Shown here in pieces: positions 7,894 to 15,608 of a stretch of DNA of 64,000 bases (the first letter of the stretch is position 1; each line of letters opens with the position of its first letter). The DNA comes from Neisseria lactamica NS19 (GTDB lineage: Bacteria; Pseudomonadota; Gammaproteobacteria; Burkholderiales; Neisseriaceae): positions 1-64,000 of the forward strand of contig AEPI01000125.1 of the NCBI GenBank assembly GCA_000193795.2. The letters are read 5' to 3'. A model generated the notes under the pieces. The model had not been told where the DNA came from. It ran no database searches and saw only the letters and a program-made list of their open reading frames with translations. The position numbers and the translations under genes are program-made.

Positions 7894-8679
7894 TCAATAC
7901 GCAACCCGTTGGCGCATTTGTTCAAACAGGCAGATTGTCGCCGCCATCGCGACATTTAAAGACTCGGTTGCATCGTGCATCGGAATCCTGACACACTTGT
8001 CCGCCCTGTCTAAAACTACTTTACCGACCCCTGCGCCTTCGTTGCCAAACACCCAGGCTGTCGGCTTGCACAAATCTTCGCCGTACAAAACCGCCTGCTT
8101 TTCCTCGCGCAAGGCGGTGGCAAACACACGGTCTTCATAGCGCGCCAACCATATTTCCAAATCCGCCTGCGGATAAATGTCCAACAGGAAATGCGCGCCC
8201 ATCCCCGCGCGCAATACCTTGGGCGACCACGCGTCCGCACAACCCCTACCCAAAACGACCGCGCCGATTCCCGCCGCCGCCGCGCTCCGCAACACCGTGC
8301 CGACATTACCCGGATCTTGCACGCCGTCCAAAACCACGCAGTCGCCTTTGTCCGGCAAGGTTCCGCTCAATGGGATATCAATCAGTGCAAGTATATCGTC
8401 TGCACAACTCAAGCTGCTGATTTTTTTCAATATGCCGTCTGAAACGGAAAAAAACCCGTCTTCCGGCAAAACCGCCATCAATTTACGGACTTCTTCAGAC
8501 GGCATTTTCGCTTCGGGAATATATACCCCGAGCGGCTTTCCTCCCGATTGCAGGAAAACCTGAAGCAGGTGCACGCCCTCCAAAACGGTTTGGGTATACT
8601 GCCGTCTGAACTTTCCCTGCGACAGCAGGCGGTGCAGGTGTCTGATGTGTTCATTGTTTGCCGAACTGATATGCTTCAC
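7894..8679 (-). CDS. SPOUT-family RNA 2'-O-methyltransferase (TrmH/SpoU)
   Basis: 261 residues. N-terminal substrate-binding region (NEHIRHLHRLLSQGKFRRQY) followed by the knotted SPOUT domain. Motif 1 is VLDGVQDPGNVGTVLRSAAA, motif 2 WVFGNEGAGV, motif 3 IPMHDATESLNVAMAATI, all intact. It should methylate a ribose in rRNA or tRNA using AdoMet in the cytosol; the exact nucleotide cannot be told. Two DUS lie inside the gene and are read as codons. Confidence 0.9.
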   Translation of the reverse strand: MKHISSANNEHIRHLHRLLSQGKFRRQYTQTVLEGVHLLQVFLQSGGKPLGVYIPEAKMPSEEVRKLMAVLPEDGFFSVSDGILKKISSLSCADDILALIDIPLSGTLPDKGDCVVLDGVQDPGNVGTVLRSAAAAGIGAVVLGRGCADAWSPKVLRAGMGAHFLLDIYPQADLEIWLARYEDRVFATALREEKQAVLYGEDLCKPTAWVFGNEGAGVGKVVLDRADKCVRIPMHDATESLNVAMAATICLFEQMRQRVAY

Positions 8680-8729
8680 TTTACCGCCTTTTCAAGAATA
8701 TATAATAGGTAACGGCGATTCCGATTCCA

Positions 8730-10040
8730 TCAAAATAAAACGGGAAAATCCGGATGGACGGGCAAAATGCCGTCTGAAACCGAGATTTGAAAATCCGTAC
8801 CGTAATTTGCCAACGCCAGCGGGCGGTTGTCCTTGTCGGCGACAACCGGCCAAAACGGGCGCAGCGCGGGCAAAACCCGCTTTTCCTGAAGGATTTTCTT
8901 CACATCCTTATGGATGCCGCCGACAGCCAGCCTGTCCGATGCCGCAACCGTACGCAAGATTCCGTCCTGCTCCAAAAGATGCCCGGGAAGTCCGAACGGA
9001 TGACGTTTTAAAACAAATCCCTGCCCCGCCAATATTTCCCTTAAATTTCCGCTTATCTGCCTGTCTTTCAAAAACCGCAGTTTATCCGTTTTTTCCGGTC
9101 GGAACACAAACAGCCTGCCCGCATAATGATGCAATTCAAAACCTTGCAAGTTCCAACGTCCGGTTTTTGCCTCCGTCAAAACCCGGGCAATGTCGGCAAG
9201 GGCATTCTGATTCGGCACGGGAACGCCGTTTTCCTTCAGAAAATGCCGCAAAATATGGGTTTTTCGGCGCGGGGAAAACGTCAGCCACCGCGCCGTATCA
9301 AAATAACCCGCCCCGCAAACCCAACGGCAGTCTTGAACGACGACCTCGTCCAACAAAGCCAAATCCTCCTGCAAAGCACGGACATTGTTCAGCAGATGCC
9401 GCCCGAAATGGGGAATCTGCGCCGAAAGTTCGGGCAAAATACGGTGCCGGAAGCGGTTTCGCAAATAAGCCGTATCGGTATTGCTTTCATCCTCGATATT
9501 CGGCAAACCGTGTTTTTGGGCATAATCCCATATGTCTTGGCGCGAAAAAGGCAGCAAAGGCCGCCAAATGATGCCGTTTTCCCCCAAAGGGCGGACGGCG
9601 GGCATAGCCGACAAAGCACGCAAACCGCCGCCGCGCGCGACCGCCAGCATAAAGGTTTCGATTTGATCGTCCCTGTGGTGCGCCAACGCCAAAACGTCAA
9701 AGCCTTTTTCGGCAAACGCGGCATAACGCTTTTGCCGCGCTGCCGCCTCGATGCCCAAACCGTTTTTTTCCACGCAGACCTTAACCGTTTCCAGCCTCAC
9801 CCCGAGCGTATCGCAATAATTCCGGCAGAAATCCGCCCAAGCGTCGGCACAGGGGCTTAATCCGTGATGGATATGCACGGCCTCCGGAATAAAGCCGCCC
9901 TCTTTTCCGGCGCGGACAAGCAGGTGCAGCAAGACCACGGAATCCAAGCCGCCGCTTAATGCCACCGCTGTTTTTTTTCCATTCAAACCTTGAGGAAAAC
10001 AATCCTTCAAGCATTGCTCAAACGCATCTAAAGTCAGCAC
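8730..10040 (-). CDS. tilS: tRNA(Ile)-lysidine synthase TilS
   Basis: Modifies C34 of tRNA-Ile(CAU) to lysidine using ATP, so the anticodon reads AUA. PP-loop SGGLDSVVLLHLL near the N-terminus, then VHIHHGLS, ALAHHRDDQIETF and RNRFRHRILP, all diagnostic, followed by the C-terminal tRNA-binding domains. No ATG is available near the front; the GTG at 10040 gives VLTLDAFEQCL, 436 residues. A TTG nine codons earlier is the alternative. It is transcribed after accA on the same strand with a 67-base gap. Confidence 0.93.
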   Translation of the reverse strand: MLTLDAFEQCLKDCFPQGLNGKKTAVALSGGLDSVVLLHLLVRAGKEGGFIPEAVHIHHGLSPCADAWADFCRNYCDTLGVRLETVKVCVEKNGLGIEAAARQKRYAAFAEKGFDVLALAHHRDDQIETFMLAVARGGGLRALSAMPAVRPLGENGIIWRPLLPFSRQDIWDYAQKHGLPNIEDESNTDTAYLRNRFRHRILPELSAQIPHFGRHLLNNVRALQEDLALLDEVVVQDCRWVCGAGYFDTARWLTFSPRRKTHILRHFLKENGVPVPNQNALADIARVLTEAKTGRWNLQGFELHHYAGRLFVFRPEKTDKLRFLKDRQISGNLREILAGQGFVLKRHPFGLPGHLLEQDGILRTVAASDRLAVGGIHKDVKKILQEKRVLPALRPFWPVVADKDNRPLALANYGTDFQISVSDGILPVHPDFPVLF

Positions 10041-10107
10041 GCCGCCGCTCCGATAAAGAAAAAGCAAGCAGTTTCAAACAAACTGCTTGCCGCCGGTTTC
10101 ATTTGAA

Positions 10108-11067
10108 TTATTGTTCGGAAAATTTGCCGTAAGCCATAATGCGGTCGAAACGGCGCGAAAGCAAATCGGCAAGCGGGATGCTTTGCGCTTCGTGCAATTG
10201 TTTTTCCAAAACGGTTTTCACGTTGTCCATAACCTGCCCGAAATTCCGATGCGCGCCGCCCAAAGGCTCTTTAATGACGGCATCGACCAGCCCCAATTTT
10301 TGCAGCCGGTCGGCAGTAATGCCCAAAGCCTGCGCCGCATCCGCCGCCTTTTCGGCGGTTTTCCACAAAATAGACGCGCAGCCTTCGGGGGAAATGACGG
10401 AATAGGTCGAATATTGCAGCATATTGACGTAATCGCCCACGGCGACCGCCAACGCGCCGCCCGAACCGCCCTCGCCAATAACCGTACACAAAACGGGAAC
10501 GTGCAGGCGCGTCAGTTCGTACAGGTTTTTGCCGATGGCTTCGGACTGTCCGCGTTCTTCCGCACCGATGCCCGGATACGCGCCCGGCGTGTCGATAAAG
10601 CTAATAACCGGCAAGCCGAATTTTTCCGCCGTCTTCATCAGGCGCAGGGCTTTGCGGTAGCCCTCGGGGCGCGGCATACCGAAATTGCGGCGGATTTTTT
10701 CTTTGGTATCGCGCCCTTTCTGATGGCCGACAACCATCACGCTTTGTCCGTTGAAACGCGCCAAGCCGCCGACAATCGCATGATCGTCGGCAAAGTGGCG
10801 GTCGCCGTGCAGCTCTTCAAAATCGGTAAACAGTGCCTCTATATAATCCAAAGTATAGGGACGCTGCGGATGCCGGGAAACCTGTGAAATTTGGGCGGGC
10901 GTGAGTTTGCTGAAAATCGATTTGGTCAGGTCGTCTTTCTTTTTCTGCAGGCGCAGGATTTCATCGGAAATATCGACGGCAGAACCGTCCTGCACAAAAC
11001 GCAATTCGTCGATTTTGCACGACAATTCGGCTATGGGTTGCTCAAAATCCAAAAAAACAGGCTTCAT
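10108..11067 (-). CDS. accA: Acetyl-CoA carboxylase carboxyltransferase subunit alpha
   Basis: Transfers the carboxyl group from biotin to acetyl-CoA to make malonyl-CoA, the first step of fatty-acid synthesis, together with AccD. 319 residues, the usual length. The N-terminus FLDFEQPIAEL, ELHGDRHFADDHAIVGGLAR, SFIDTPGAYPGIGAEERGQS and the GGSGGALAVAVGD oxyanion segment are typical. Start ATG 11067 chosen over a codon two earlier to match the family. The divergent hslR promoter region lies upstream. Confidence 0.97.
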   Translation of the reverse strand: MKPVFLDFEQPIAELSCKIDELRFVQDGSAVDISDEILRLQKKKDDLTKSIFSKLTPAQISQVSRHPQRPYTLDYIEALFTDFEELHGDRHFADDHAIVGGLARFNGQSVMVVGHQKGRDTKEKIRRNFGMPRPEGYRKALRLMKTAEKFGLPVISFIDTPGAYPGIGAEERGQSEAIGKNLYELTRLHVPVLCTVIGEGGSGGALAVAVGDYVNMLQYSTYSVISPEGCASILWKTAEKAADAAQALGITADRLQKLGLVDAVIKEPLGGAHRNFGQVMDNVKTVLEKQLHEAQSIPLADLLSRRFDRIMAYGKFSEQ

Positions 11068-11180
11068 AAACAAAAACTCTCGTCAACGGGTTCTGCCGCC
11101 ATCATACGCCGTTCGGATGTATTTGACAGGCGGTTTGCCATATTTTCACACCGGCTGCGCGGCGGGTAATTAAAAACAGG

Positions 11181-11196
11181 TAGTGCATCTGCACTA
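11181..11196. promoter_or_regulatory. Perfect 16-bp palindrome between accA and hslR
   Basis: TAGTGCATCTGCACTA, 7-base arms and a 2-base centre, in the divergent intergenic region. It has the form of a dimeric repressor site. No specific regulator is recognised. Confidence 0.4.
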
Positions 11197-11268
11197 GCCG
11201 TTATCGGGCGTATCTTATGCTAAACTTAAAACAAATTCAAACAAATTCAATTTTTCAAACGAAACCGT

Positions 11269-11670
11269 ATGAAAGACGATAACGATATTGCCGCCATGCG
11301 GCTGGACAAATGGCTTTGGGCGGCGCGCTTTTTCAAAACCCGCGCTTTGGCGCAAAAGCACATCGAACTGGGCAGGGTTCAGGTAAACGGCTCGAAGGTC
11401 AAAAACAGCAAGACCATAGCCTCCGGCGACATTATCGACCTGACGCTCAATTCCCTTCCCTATAAAATCAAGGTTAAAGGTTTGAACCACCAACGCCGTC
11501 CGGCACCCGAGGCGCGGCTTCTGTATGAAGAAGACGCAAAAACGGCAGCATTGAGGGAAGAGCGCAAACAGCTCGACCGGTTCAGCCGCATCACTTCCGC
11601 CTATCCCGACGGCAGACCGACCAAGCGCGACCGCCGCCAACTGGACAGGCTGAAAAAAGGAGGCCGGTAA
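11269..11670 (+). CDS. hslR: S4-domain RNA-binding protein, Hsp15 (HslR)
   Basis: 133 residues. The S4 motif is at the front (MRLDKWLWAARFFKTRALAQ, then VQVNGSKVKNSKTIASGD) and a basic tail ends in RDRRQLDRLKKGG. The E. coli relative binds 50S subunits that carry stalled peptidyl-tRNA and frees them. Cytosolic. Transcribed divergently from accA. The family call is firm; the exact role is inferred from the family. Confidence 0.9.
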   Translation: MKDDNDIAAMRLDKWLWAARFFKTRALAQKHIELGRVQVNGSKVKNSKTIASGDIIDLTLNSLPYKIKVKGLNHQRRPAPEARLLYEEDAKTAALREERKQLDRFSRITSAYPDGRPTKRDRRQLDRLKKGGR

Positions 11671-11737
11671 AACAGCTCCCGCTGCAAACAGAAGCACGAA
11701 CCGCGTACCGCCGTATTTCAGACGGCATTCCCGAAAC

Positions 11738-11935
11738 TTATTCCGCTTCGTCTATCCACGCCTGTTGGACGGCCTCGAGAATGCGTTCGCCGCAACGCGC
11801 CGGATCATCGTCAAAATCGGGCAATGCCATAATCAGGTCGCGCAACCGGGTAAAGCGCACGGTTTTGGGATCGATGGTTTCGCCGTGCAGGTCGTAGAGT
11901 TCTTCCGCGATGCGCCGGGTATCGGTCCATTTCAT
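11738..11935 (-). CDS. iscX: Fe-S assembly protein IscX
   Basis: 65 residues, acidic. MKWTDTRRIAEELYD, DPKTVRFTRLRDLIMALPDF and a C-terminal EAVQQAWIDEAE are typical of IscX, which binds IscS and tunes iron-sulfur cluster assembly. It sits on the same strand as fdx and hscA, as in isc operons. In this window a plus-strand gene and a repeat lie between iscX and fdx, so it is probably transcribed on its own. Confidence 0.95.
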   Translation of the reverse strand: MKWTDTRRIAEELYDLHGETIDPKTVRFTRLRDLIMALPDFDDDPARCGERILEAVQQAWIDEAE

Positions 11936-12015
11936 ATAAATTTCCTTTTATCGTCCGGCATTGAAGCCGTGTAGAATATGTTTCGGCAAAACTGCCGCCC
12001 TTTGAGGATGGCCGA

Positions 12016-12140
12016 ATGTTTCAACTCGCCGGACAACACATCGAGCACCACCCTATGTGTCGTCCTGATCCGGGAGGAGTTGTCCCTCCCAAACAAATCT
12101 GATTCTACCGCCCCGAAGGACGGATGTCCAAGTGAGCGGG
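12016..12140 (-). repeat. Three-hairpin repeat, copy A
   Basis: On the minus strand it holds three successive inverted repeats: CCGTCC-TTCG-GGGCGG, GGGAGG...CTCCC, and AGGACGACACAT...ATGTGTTGTCC. It matches bases 30638-30764 along about 125 bp, with differences concentrated in loops and with paired changes in the second stem. No name known to me. Confidence 0.8.
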
Positions 12141-12163
12141 GTTTCAACTGACAAGGAAGATTG

Positions 12164-12751
12164 ATGAACAATCTGTTGGCCGCAAAATTGTCCAAACTGG
12201 TTTATACCGCTTCCGACCATCCCGACTCCATGTCGGAGATGGAGGAGTTTGACCGCCTGATTCTGCTGATACGCAAACTGTATCAAATATTGGACGGGCA
12301 ACATACCCTCTCCGGAGTAACGGTTTGCCTTCACTACCGAAACCGGCGCGGCCTGATTGCCTTGGATAAAGCGGCTGCCGGTTGCGATGCGGCAATATTG
12401 CGCGCCCGGCGTTGGCGCATCTACACGCAGATTGCGGAACGCCTTTCCGGGTCGGGCGGCGGCTTCACGGTTACAGTAGACAGCGTGTCCGCCGCCTGCC
12501 CGGAGCTTGAAGGACGCTATCTCGACCTTGTCCGCCGCGCCGCCGCCTCTTTCGGTTTCGCGCAAGGACAGGAAAATCCGGCAGGCTCTCAGGAAGAAAC
12601 GCAAGCCGTCCCGGATGCCGCATCGAGCCGTTCCGTCAGGAAATCGATTAAAATCAATATAGAAGCGAGAGTGGAACGCTATCCGGCATACCGCCCGACC
12701 GCCGCCCTGAAAGTAACCCGCCGGCGGTTTTTCCGGCTGCAAAACCGGTAA
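12164..12751 (+). CDS. Conserved hypothetical protein
   Basis: 195 residues, no signal peptide or membrane segment. The first ~130 residues look like a compact alpha/beta domain (MEEFDRLILLIRKLYQILDG, ACPELEGRYLDLVRRAAASF); the last ~60 are a Ser/Gln-rich linker and a very basic end (KVTRRRFFRLQNR). AAGGAAG precedes the ATG at 12164; a TTG lies one codon earlier. No family recognised. Part of the 3' end is repeated 170 bases downstream (12786-12844). Confidence 0.65.
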   Translation: MNNLLAAKLSKLVYTASDHPDSMSEMEEFDRLILLIRKLYQILDGQHTLSGVTVCLHYRNRRGLIALDKAAAGCDAAILRARRWRIYTQIAERLSGSGGGFTVTVDSVSAACPELEGRYLDLVRRAAASFGFAQGQENPAGSQEETQAVPDAASSRSVRKSIKINIEARVERYPAYRPTAALKVTRRRFFRLQNR

Positions 12752-12785
12752 ATACCCGTGCATCGCGTCTGAATAATCCGTCTCA

Positions 12786-12844
12786 GATGCCGCACCAAGT
12801 CGTTCCGTCAGAAAACCTGTAAAAATCAATATAGAATCGAAAGT
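12786..12844 (+). repeat. Degenerate copy of the 3' end of the preceding gene
   Basis: About 58 bp aligning to 12614-12671 with roughly four fifths identity, including the shared AAAATCAATATAGAA. It is a decayed partial duplication of the preceding coding sequence. Confidence 0.7.
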
Positions 12845-12896
12845 TTCGCCTGTACGAACGCCTGTTTTCGGGCGATTGCGCCTTATCCGCGCAACA

Positions 12897-12930
12897 ATGC
12901 CGTCTGAAGCGCACCGGCTTCAGACGGCCT
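12897..12930. terminator. Inverted DUS pair between convergent genes
   Basis: ATGCCGTCTGAAGC...GCTTCAGACGGCCT forms a 14-bp stem between the plus-strand hypothetical gene and fdx. It should terminate both. Confidence 0.75.
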
Positions 12931-12934
12931 GTTT

Positions 12935-13276
12935 TCAGTGTTCTTCACGCGCGTGGTTGATGGTGTATTTGGGGATTTCCACAATCAAATCCTCGCCGGC
13001 GACAACCGCCTGACAACTCAGGCGCGAATCGGCTTCCAAACCCCAAGCCTGATCGAGCAGGTCTTCTTCCAATTCGGTCGGTTCTTCCAAACTGTCGAAA
13101 CCTTTGCGGATGATGACGTGGCAGGTGGTGCAGGCGCAGGACTTCTCGCAGGCGTGATCGACTTCGATATCGTGGTCGAGCAGCACGTCGAGGACGGTTT
13201 TACCTTCGGGTGCGTCTTCGATAACCGCGCCTTCGGGGCATAATGTTGCGTGTGGGAGTACGGTGATTTTAGGCAT
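12935..13276 (-). CDS. fdx: ISC-type [2Fe-2S] ferredoxin Fdx
   Basis: 113 residues. The cluster ligands of ISC ferredoxins are present as Cys 43, 49, 52 (ACEKSCACTTCH) and Cys 88 (RLSCQAVV). It supplies electrons for iron-sulfur cluster assembly in the cytosol. In most isc operons fdx follows hscA directly. Here 2.3 kb carrying three extra genes and a foreign DUS dialect separates them, which should place fdx under another promoter. Confidence 0.95.
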   Translation of the reverse strand: MPKITVLPHATLCPEGAVIEDAPEGKTVLDVLLDHDIEVDHACEKSCACTTCHVIIRKGFDSLEEPTELEEDLLDQAWGLEADSRLSCQAVVAGEDLIVEIPKYTINHAREEH

Positions 13277-13320
13277 TTTTATTGTCTCTTGTAATGAGTG
13301 GGTAGGGTTTGTGGGTAATT

Positions 13321-13356
13321 TTCAGACGACCTTTTGTAATGAAGGGGTCGTCTGAA
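13321..13356. terminator. Inverted pair of AGGTCGTCTGAA-type DUS
   Basis: TTCAGACGACCT at 13321-13332 faces GGGTCGTCTGAA at 13345-13356. The core is GTCGTCTGAA rather than GCCGTCTGAA. This is the left-most of four such pairs that bound the inserted genes. Confidence 0.8.
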
Positions 13357-13364
13357 GCCGTTTA

Positions 13365-13521
13365 TATAGTGGATTAACTTTAAACCAGTACGGCGTTGTC
13401 TCGCCTTAGCTCAAAGAGAACGATTCTCTAAGGTGCTGAAGCACCAAGTGAATCGGTTCCGTACTATCTGTACTGTCTGCGGCTTCGTCGCCTTGTCCTG
13501 ATTTAAAGTTAATCCACTATA
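13365..13521. mobile_element. Correia element (CREE), about 157 bp
   Basis: Bounded by TATAGTGGATTAA and its complement TTAATCCACTATA, with the usual interior (CTCAAAGAGAAC, AAGGTGCTGAAGCACC). Its outer end supplies the TAG stop codon of the pyrimidine-dimer glycosylase gene. Correia elements can carry outward promoters and RNase III sites. Confidence 0.95.
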
Positions 13522-13879
13522 ACACGATGCCTTTGCTTTTTAAATTTTCCAGACATTCGTCCAGATAAGCATCATCGTGTTCGGGGTAAATCGGCGAATC
13601 GGCGGCTTCGGTATCGTGTGCGGGATAAGGGGCAACCGCTTTGCCGCGATACAGCGGGTCTTTCCACAGCGGGTCGGGTTTGTAGCCGCGTTTTTCCATT
13701 TCTTCCATAATCAGCGCGTGATACAGATAGAGTTTGTCAGGCGAATGGGTGAAAACGTAATTCACTGTCGCGTGCGGCCTGCCCCAGCCTGCTCCGTGCA
13801 GGGCGGCGCATTCGCGGTGTTGCCCCAAAAGCCGGGTGCAGGGGAGTAGCGGGATGAGGGTTTGGTGCCGGAGTCTCAT
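13517..13879 (-). CDS. Pyrimidine-dimer DNA glycosylase (T4 endonuclease V type)
   Basis: 120 residues. MRLRHQTLIPLLP, LGQHRECAALHGAGWG, HATVNYVF and MEEMEKRGYKPDPLWKDPLY match the TIGR02328/Pyr_excise family, which cuts at UV-induced dimers in DNA. The stop codon TAG is the first base triplet of the Correia element, so the C-terminus may differ from the ancestral one. It lies within the block flanked by AGGTCGTCTGAA-type DUS and is probably imported from another Neisseria. Confidence 0.85.
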   Translation of the reverse strand: MRLRHQTLIPLLPCTRLLGQHRECAALHGAGWGRPHATVNYVFTHSPDKLYLYHALIMEEMEKRGYKPDPLWKDPLYRGKAVAPYPAHDTEAADSPIYPEHDDAYLDECLENLKSKGIVL

Positions 13880-13893
13880 GTTCGGTAGGTTGG

Positions 13894-13931
13894 AGGTCGT
13901 CTGAAAGTGTGTTTCGGTTTTCAGACGACCT
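13894..13931. terminator. Inverted pair of AGGTCGTCTGAA DUS
   Basis: AGGTCGTCTGAA at 13894-13905 and its exact complement at 13920-13931, between the DUF2314 gene and the glycosylase gene. Confidence 0.85.
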
Positions 13932-13936
13932 ATGGT

Positions 13937-14695
13937 TTAGTGGCGTGGTTCGAGTATCTCAATGACGTTTTGCCAGTCCATAAGGCGGGCAAAGTCTAGG
14001 GCGGTCAGTCCTTCTTGCGTGGTAGCGGCGGGGTTTGCGCCCAAGTCGAGCATGGCTTTGACCATGAGCGCGTTCCCTGCGATGGCTTCGTGATGCAGCG
14101 GTGTGTAACCGTCTTCGTCTTGTTCGCGCAGATAATCCGGGTTTTGTGCCAACTGTTGGCGGAAGTCGTCGAGGCAGTTTCGAGCCATCGGATGTTCGTC
14201 CAGATTTTCGGGATGTTCTTTTTCTTCGTAAACCAGCAAGACTTCTTCGGGGTCGCCAAAGTCGATTCCCCATGCGGCATCGTGTTCTGCGCGCTCCTGC
14301 GGCGTCATTTGGATGCGGACTGCCTGTACGGTGAAGCCGCCGTAGGGAATGCCGTTACACAGGAACATCCAATCGCTGATTTCGTCAACCGGAACGCAAA
14401 CGCTCTCGCCTTGTTCTACATTTGTCAGGTCGTTGGGTTCGTTGACCAGCGTACCGTAAATGTGCAGACCGTCGAAGTAGATGTCGTTTATCCACATGTG
14501 TTCGCAAATTTCGCCGTCTTCGCTGTCTTGGAAAAAAGGTACTTTGACCATGGCAAAGTCCAAGGCGGGGATGATGCGGCGGTTTTCCCAATAAAGCTCG
14601 CGCCAGAAATATTTGAAGGTGGAACGTGCCTGCTCGAAGGCGCGGTTCATGAGTTCATTTTCCTGATCAACACCGTAAACAATGGATTCGCTCAT
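13937..14695 (-). CDS. DUF2314 protein with C-terminal ankyrin repeats
   Basis: 252 residues. Residues ~15-135 form a DUF2314 (YegJ-like) domain: FKYFWRELYWENRRIIPALD, VKVPF, EHMWINDIYFDG, LVNEPNDL. After an acidic linker come about two ankyrin repeats (DGYTPLHHEAIAGNALMVKA, MLDLGANPAATTQEGLTALD). No signal peptide, so probably cytosolic. Ankyrin tails usually mediate protein contacts. The joining of the two modules is visible; the function is unknown. Flanked by the second DUS dialect. Confidence 0.85.
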   Translation of the reverse strand: MSESIVYGVDQENELMNRAFEQARSTFKYFWRELYWENRRIIPALDFAMVKVPFFQDSEDGEICEHMWINDIYFDGLHIYGTLVNEPNDLTNVEQGESVCVPVDEISDWMFLCNGIPYGGFTVQAVRIQMTPQERAEHDAAWGIDFGDPEEVLLVYEEKEHPENLDEHPMARNCLDDFRQQLAQNPDYLREQDEDGYTPLHHEAIAGNALMVKAMLDLGANPAATTQEGLTALDFARLMDWQNVIEILEPRH

Positions 14696-14723
14696 TGGAT
14701 TCTCCTAAGGTCAAAGTGGATGC

Positions 14724-14764
14724 GGGTCGTCTGAAAGGGCTGCCAGTGTGTTTTCAGACGACCT
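14724..14764. terminator. Inverted pair of GTCGTCTGAA-core DUS
   Basis: GGGTCGTCTGAA at 14724-14735 and TTCAGACGACCT at 14753-14764, between the DUF695 gene and the DUF2314 gene. Confidence 0.8.
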
Positions 14765-14770
14765 GATGCT

Positions 14771-15523
14771 TTATTGGACTAATATGCTGCCCCAGCCGTC
14801 GTAGTCGCCGTTGTTTTCGTGGGCGATATCGATTAACTCCCATGTGTCGTTGTCGATGTCGATCAGCGGGGCGTTTTTGGAAAGTTGCAGGCGGTAGCTC
14901 GGGTGGCCTTCTTTCTGCTCGATGCGACCGCTGTCGCTGACGGTATAGCCCAATGCGGCAACTTTGGCGGCTACGGCGTTCAGGTCTGTTTCAGTGTGGA
15001 AAAACAGCCAGTGGTCGATGGGACGGGGCTGTTCGAGGCGGTCGCCGTCTTGTCGGAAACAGCGTAAAACCTGCTTATTGCGGATGGCTTGCAGCTCGTA
15101 GCGGTCGGGATACAGGAATTCCTGATAAAACGACCATTCGGCATCTTCGCTGATTTTGATGTCGCAAACGCGGTCGTTTTGTGTCAGCAGGGTACGGCAG
15201 GCTTGGGCGAAAGTTTCGGCATCGCGGCTGTAAAAATGCCAATTTGCCACGCCGTTTGTGGTGACTATGCCTGCGTGGATGTTGTCGTTGCCCGCCAGTC
15301 GGTCGATTTGGTCTTCGATGTCGTAAACCGCTTCGCTTTCTTCGGGCGTCGGGAAACCGTGTTCGTTGGTTTGTTCCAATTTCATGCTGACGCGCACATG
15401 TTGCGGATACTCTGCCAGCGGCGCGACTTCGATTAAGGCAAGGTTGATGCGTAAGGCGGCGGACGCATCACCAATGCGGCTGAAATAGACGTTCCAGTCT
15501 TGGGGGATGGAGAGGTTTTGCAT
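14771..15523 (-). CDS. DUF695 and RraB-like domain protein
   Basis: 250 residues. The first half (WNVYFSRIGDASAALRINLA, YDIEDQIDRLAGN, WSFYQEFLYPD) matches DUF695. The second half (DHWLFFHTETDLNAVAAKVA then ALGYTVSDSG) matches the RNase E inhibitor RraB fold. Both domains occur together in other bacteria. A regulatory effect on RNase E is possible by family but not shown here. Cytosolic. It lies next to hscA in the imported-looking block. Confidence 0.85.
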   Translation of the reverse strand: MQNLSIPQDWNVYFSRIGDASAALRINLALIEVAPLAEYPQHVRVSMKLEQTNEHGFPTPEESEAVYDIEDQIDRLAGNDNIHAGIVTTNGVANWHFYSRDAETFAQACRTLLTQNDRVCDIKISEDAEWSFYQEFLYPDRYELQAIRNKQVLRCFRQDGDRLEQPRPIDHWLFFHTETDLNAVAAKVAALGYTVSDSGRIEQKEGHPSYRLQLSKNAPLIDIDNDTWELIDIAHENNGDYDGWGSILVQ

Positions 15524-15559
15524 AGGATGGAACCCTCTGAAAAATAGTGTTTGAATTTT

Positions 15560-15597
15560 TTCAGACGATCTCTGATGCTTTTTAGAGGTCGTCTGAA
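15560..15597. terminator. Inverted pair of GTCGTCTGAA-type DUS before hscA end
   Basis: TTCAGACGATCT (one mismatch) at 15560-15571 and AGGTCGTCTGAA at 15586-15597. Marks the right boundary of the foreign-dialect block, 12 bases from the hscA stop. Confidence 0.75.
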
Positions 15598-15608
15598 ACT
15601 ATTTGCCG

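Noticed and set aside
12053..12829. 258-codon minus frame covering the three-hairpin repeat and the hypothetical gene
   Set aside because: It runs antisense to the better-supported plus-strand gene and through a structured repeat.
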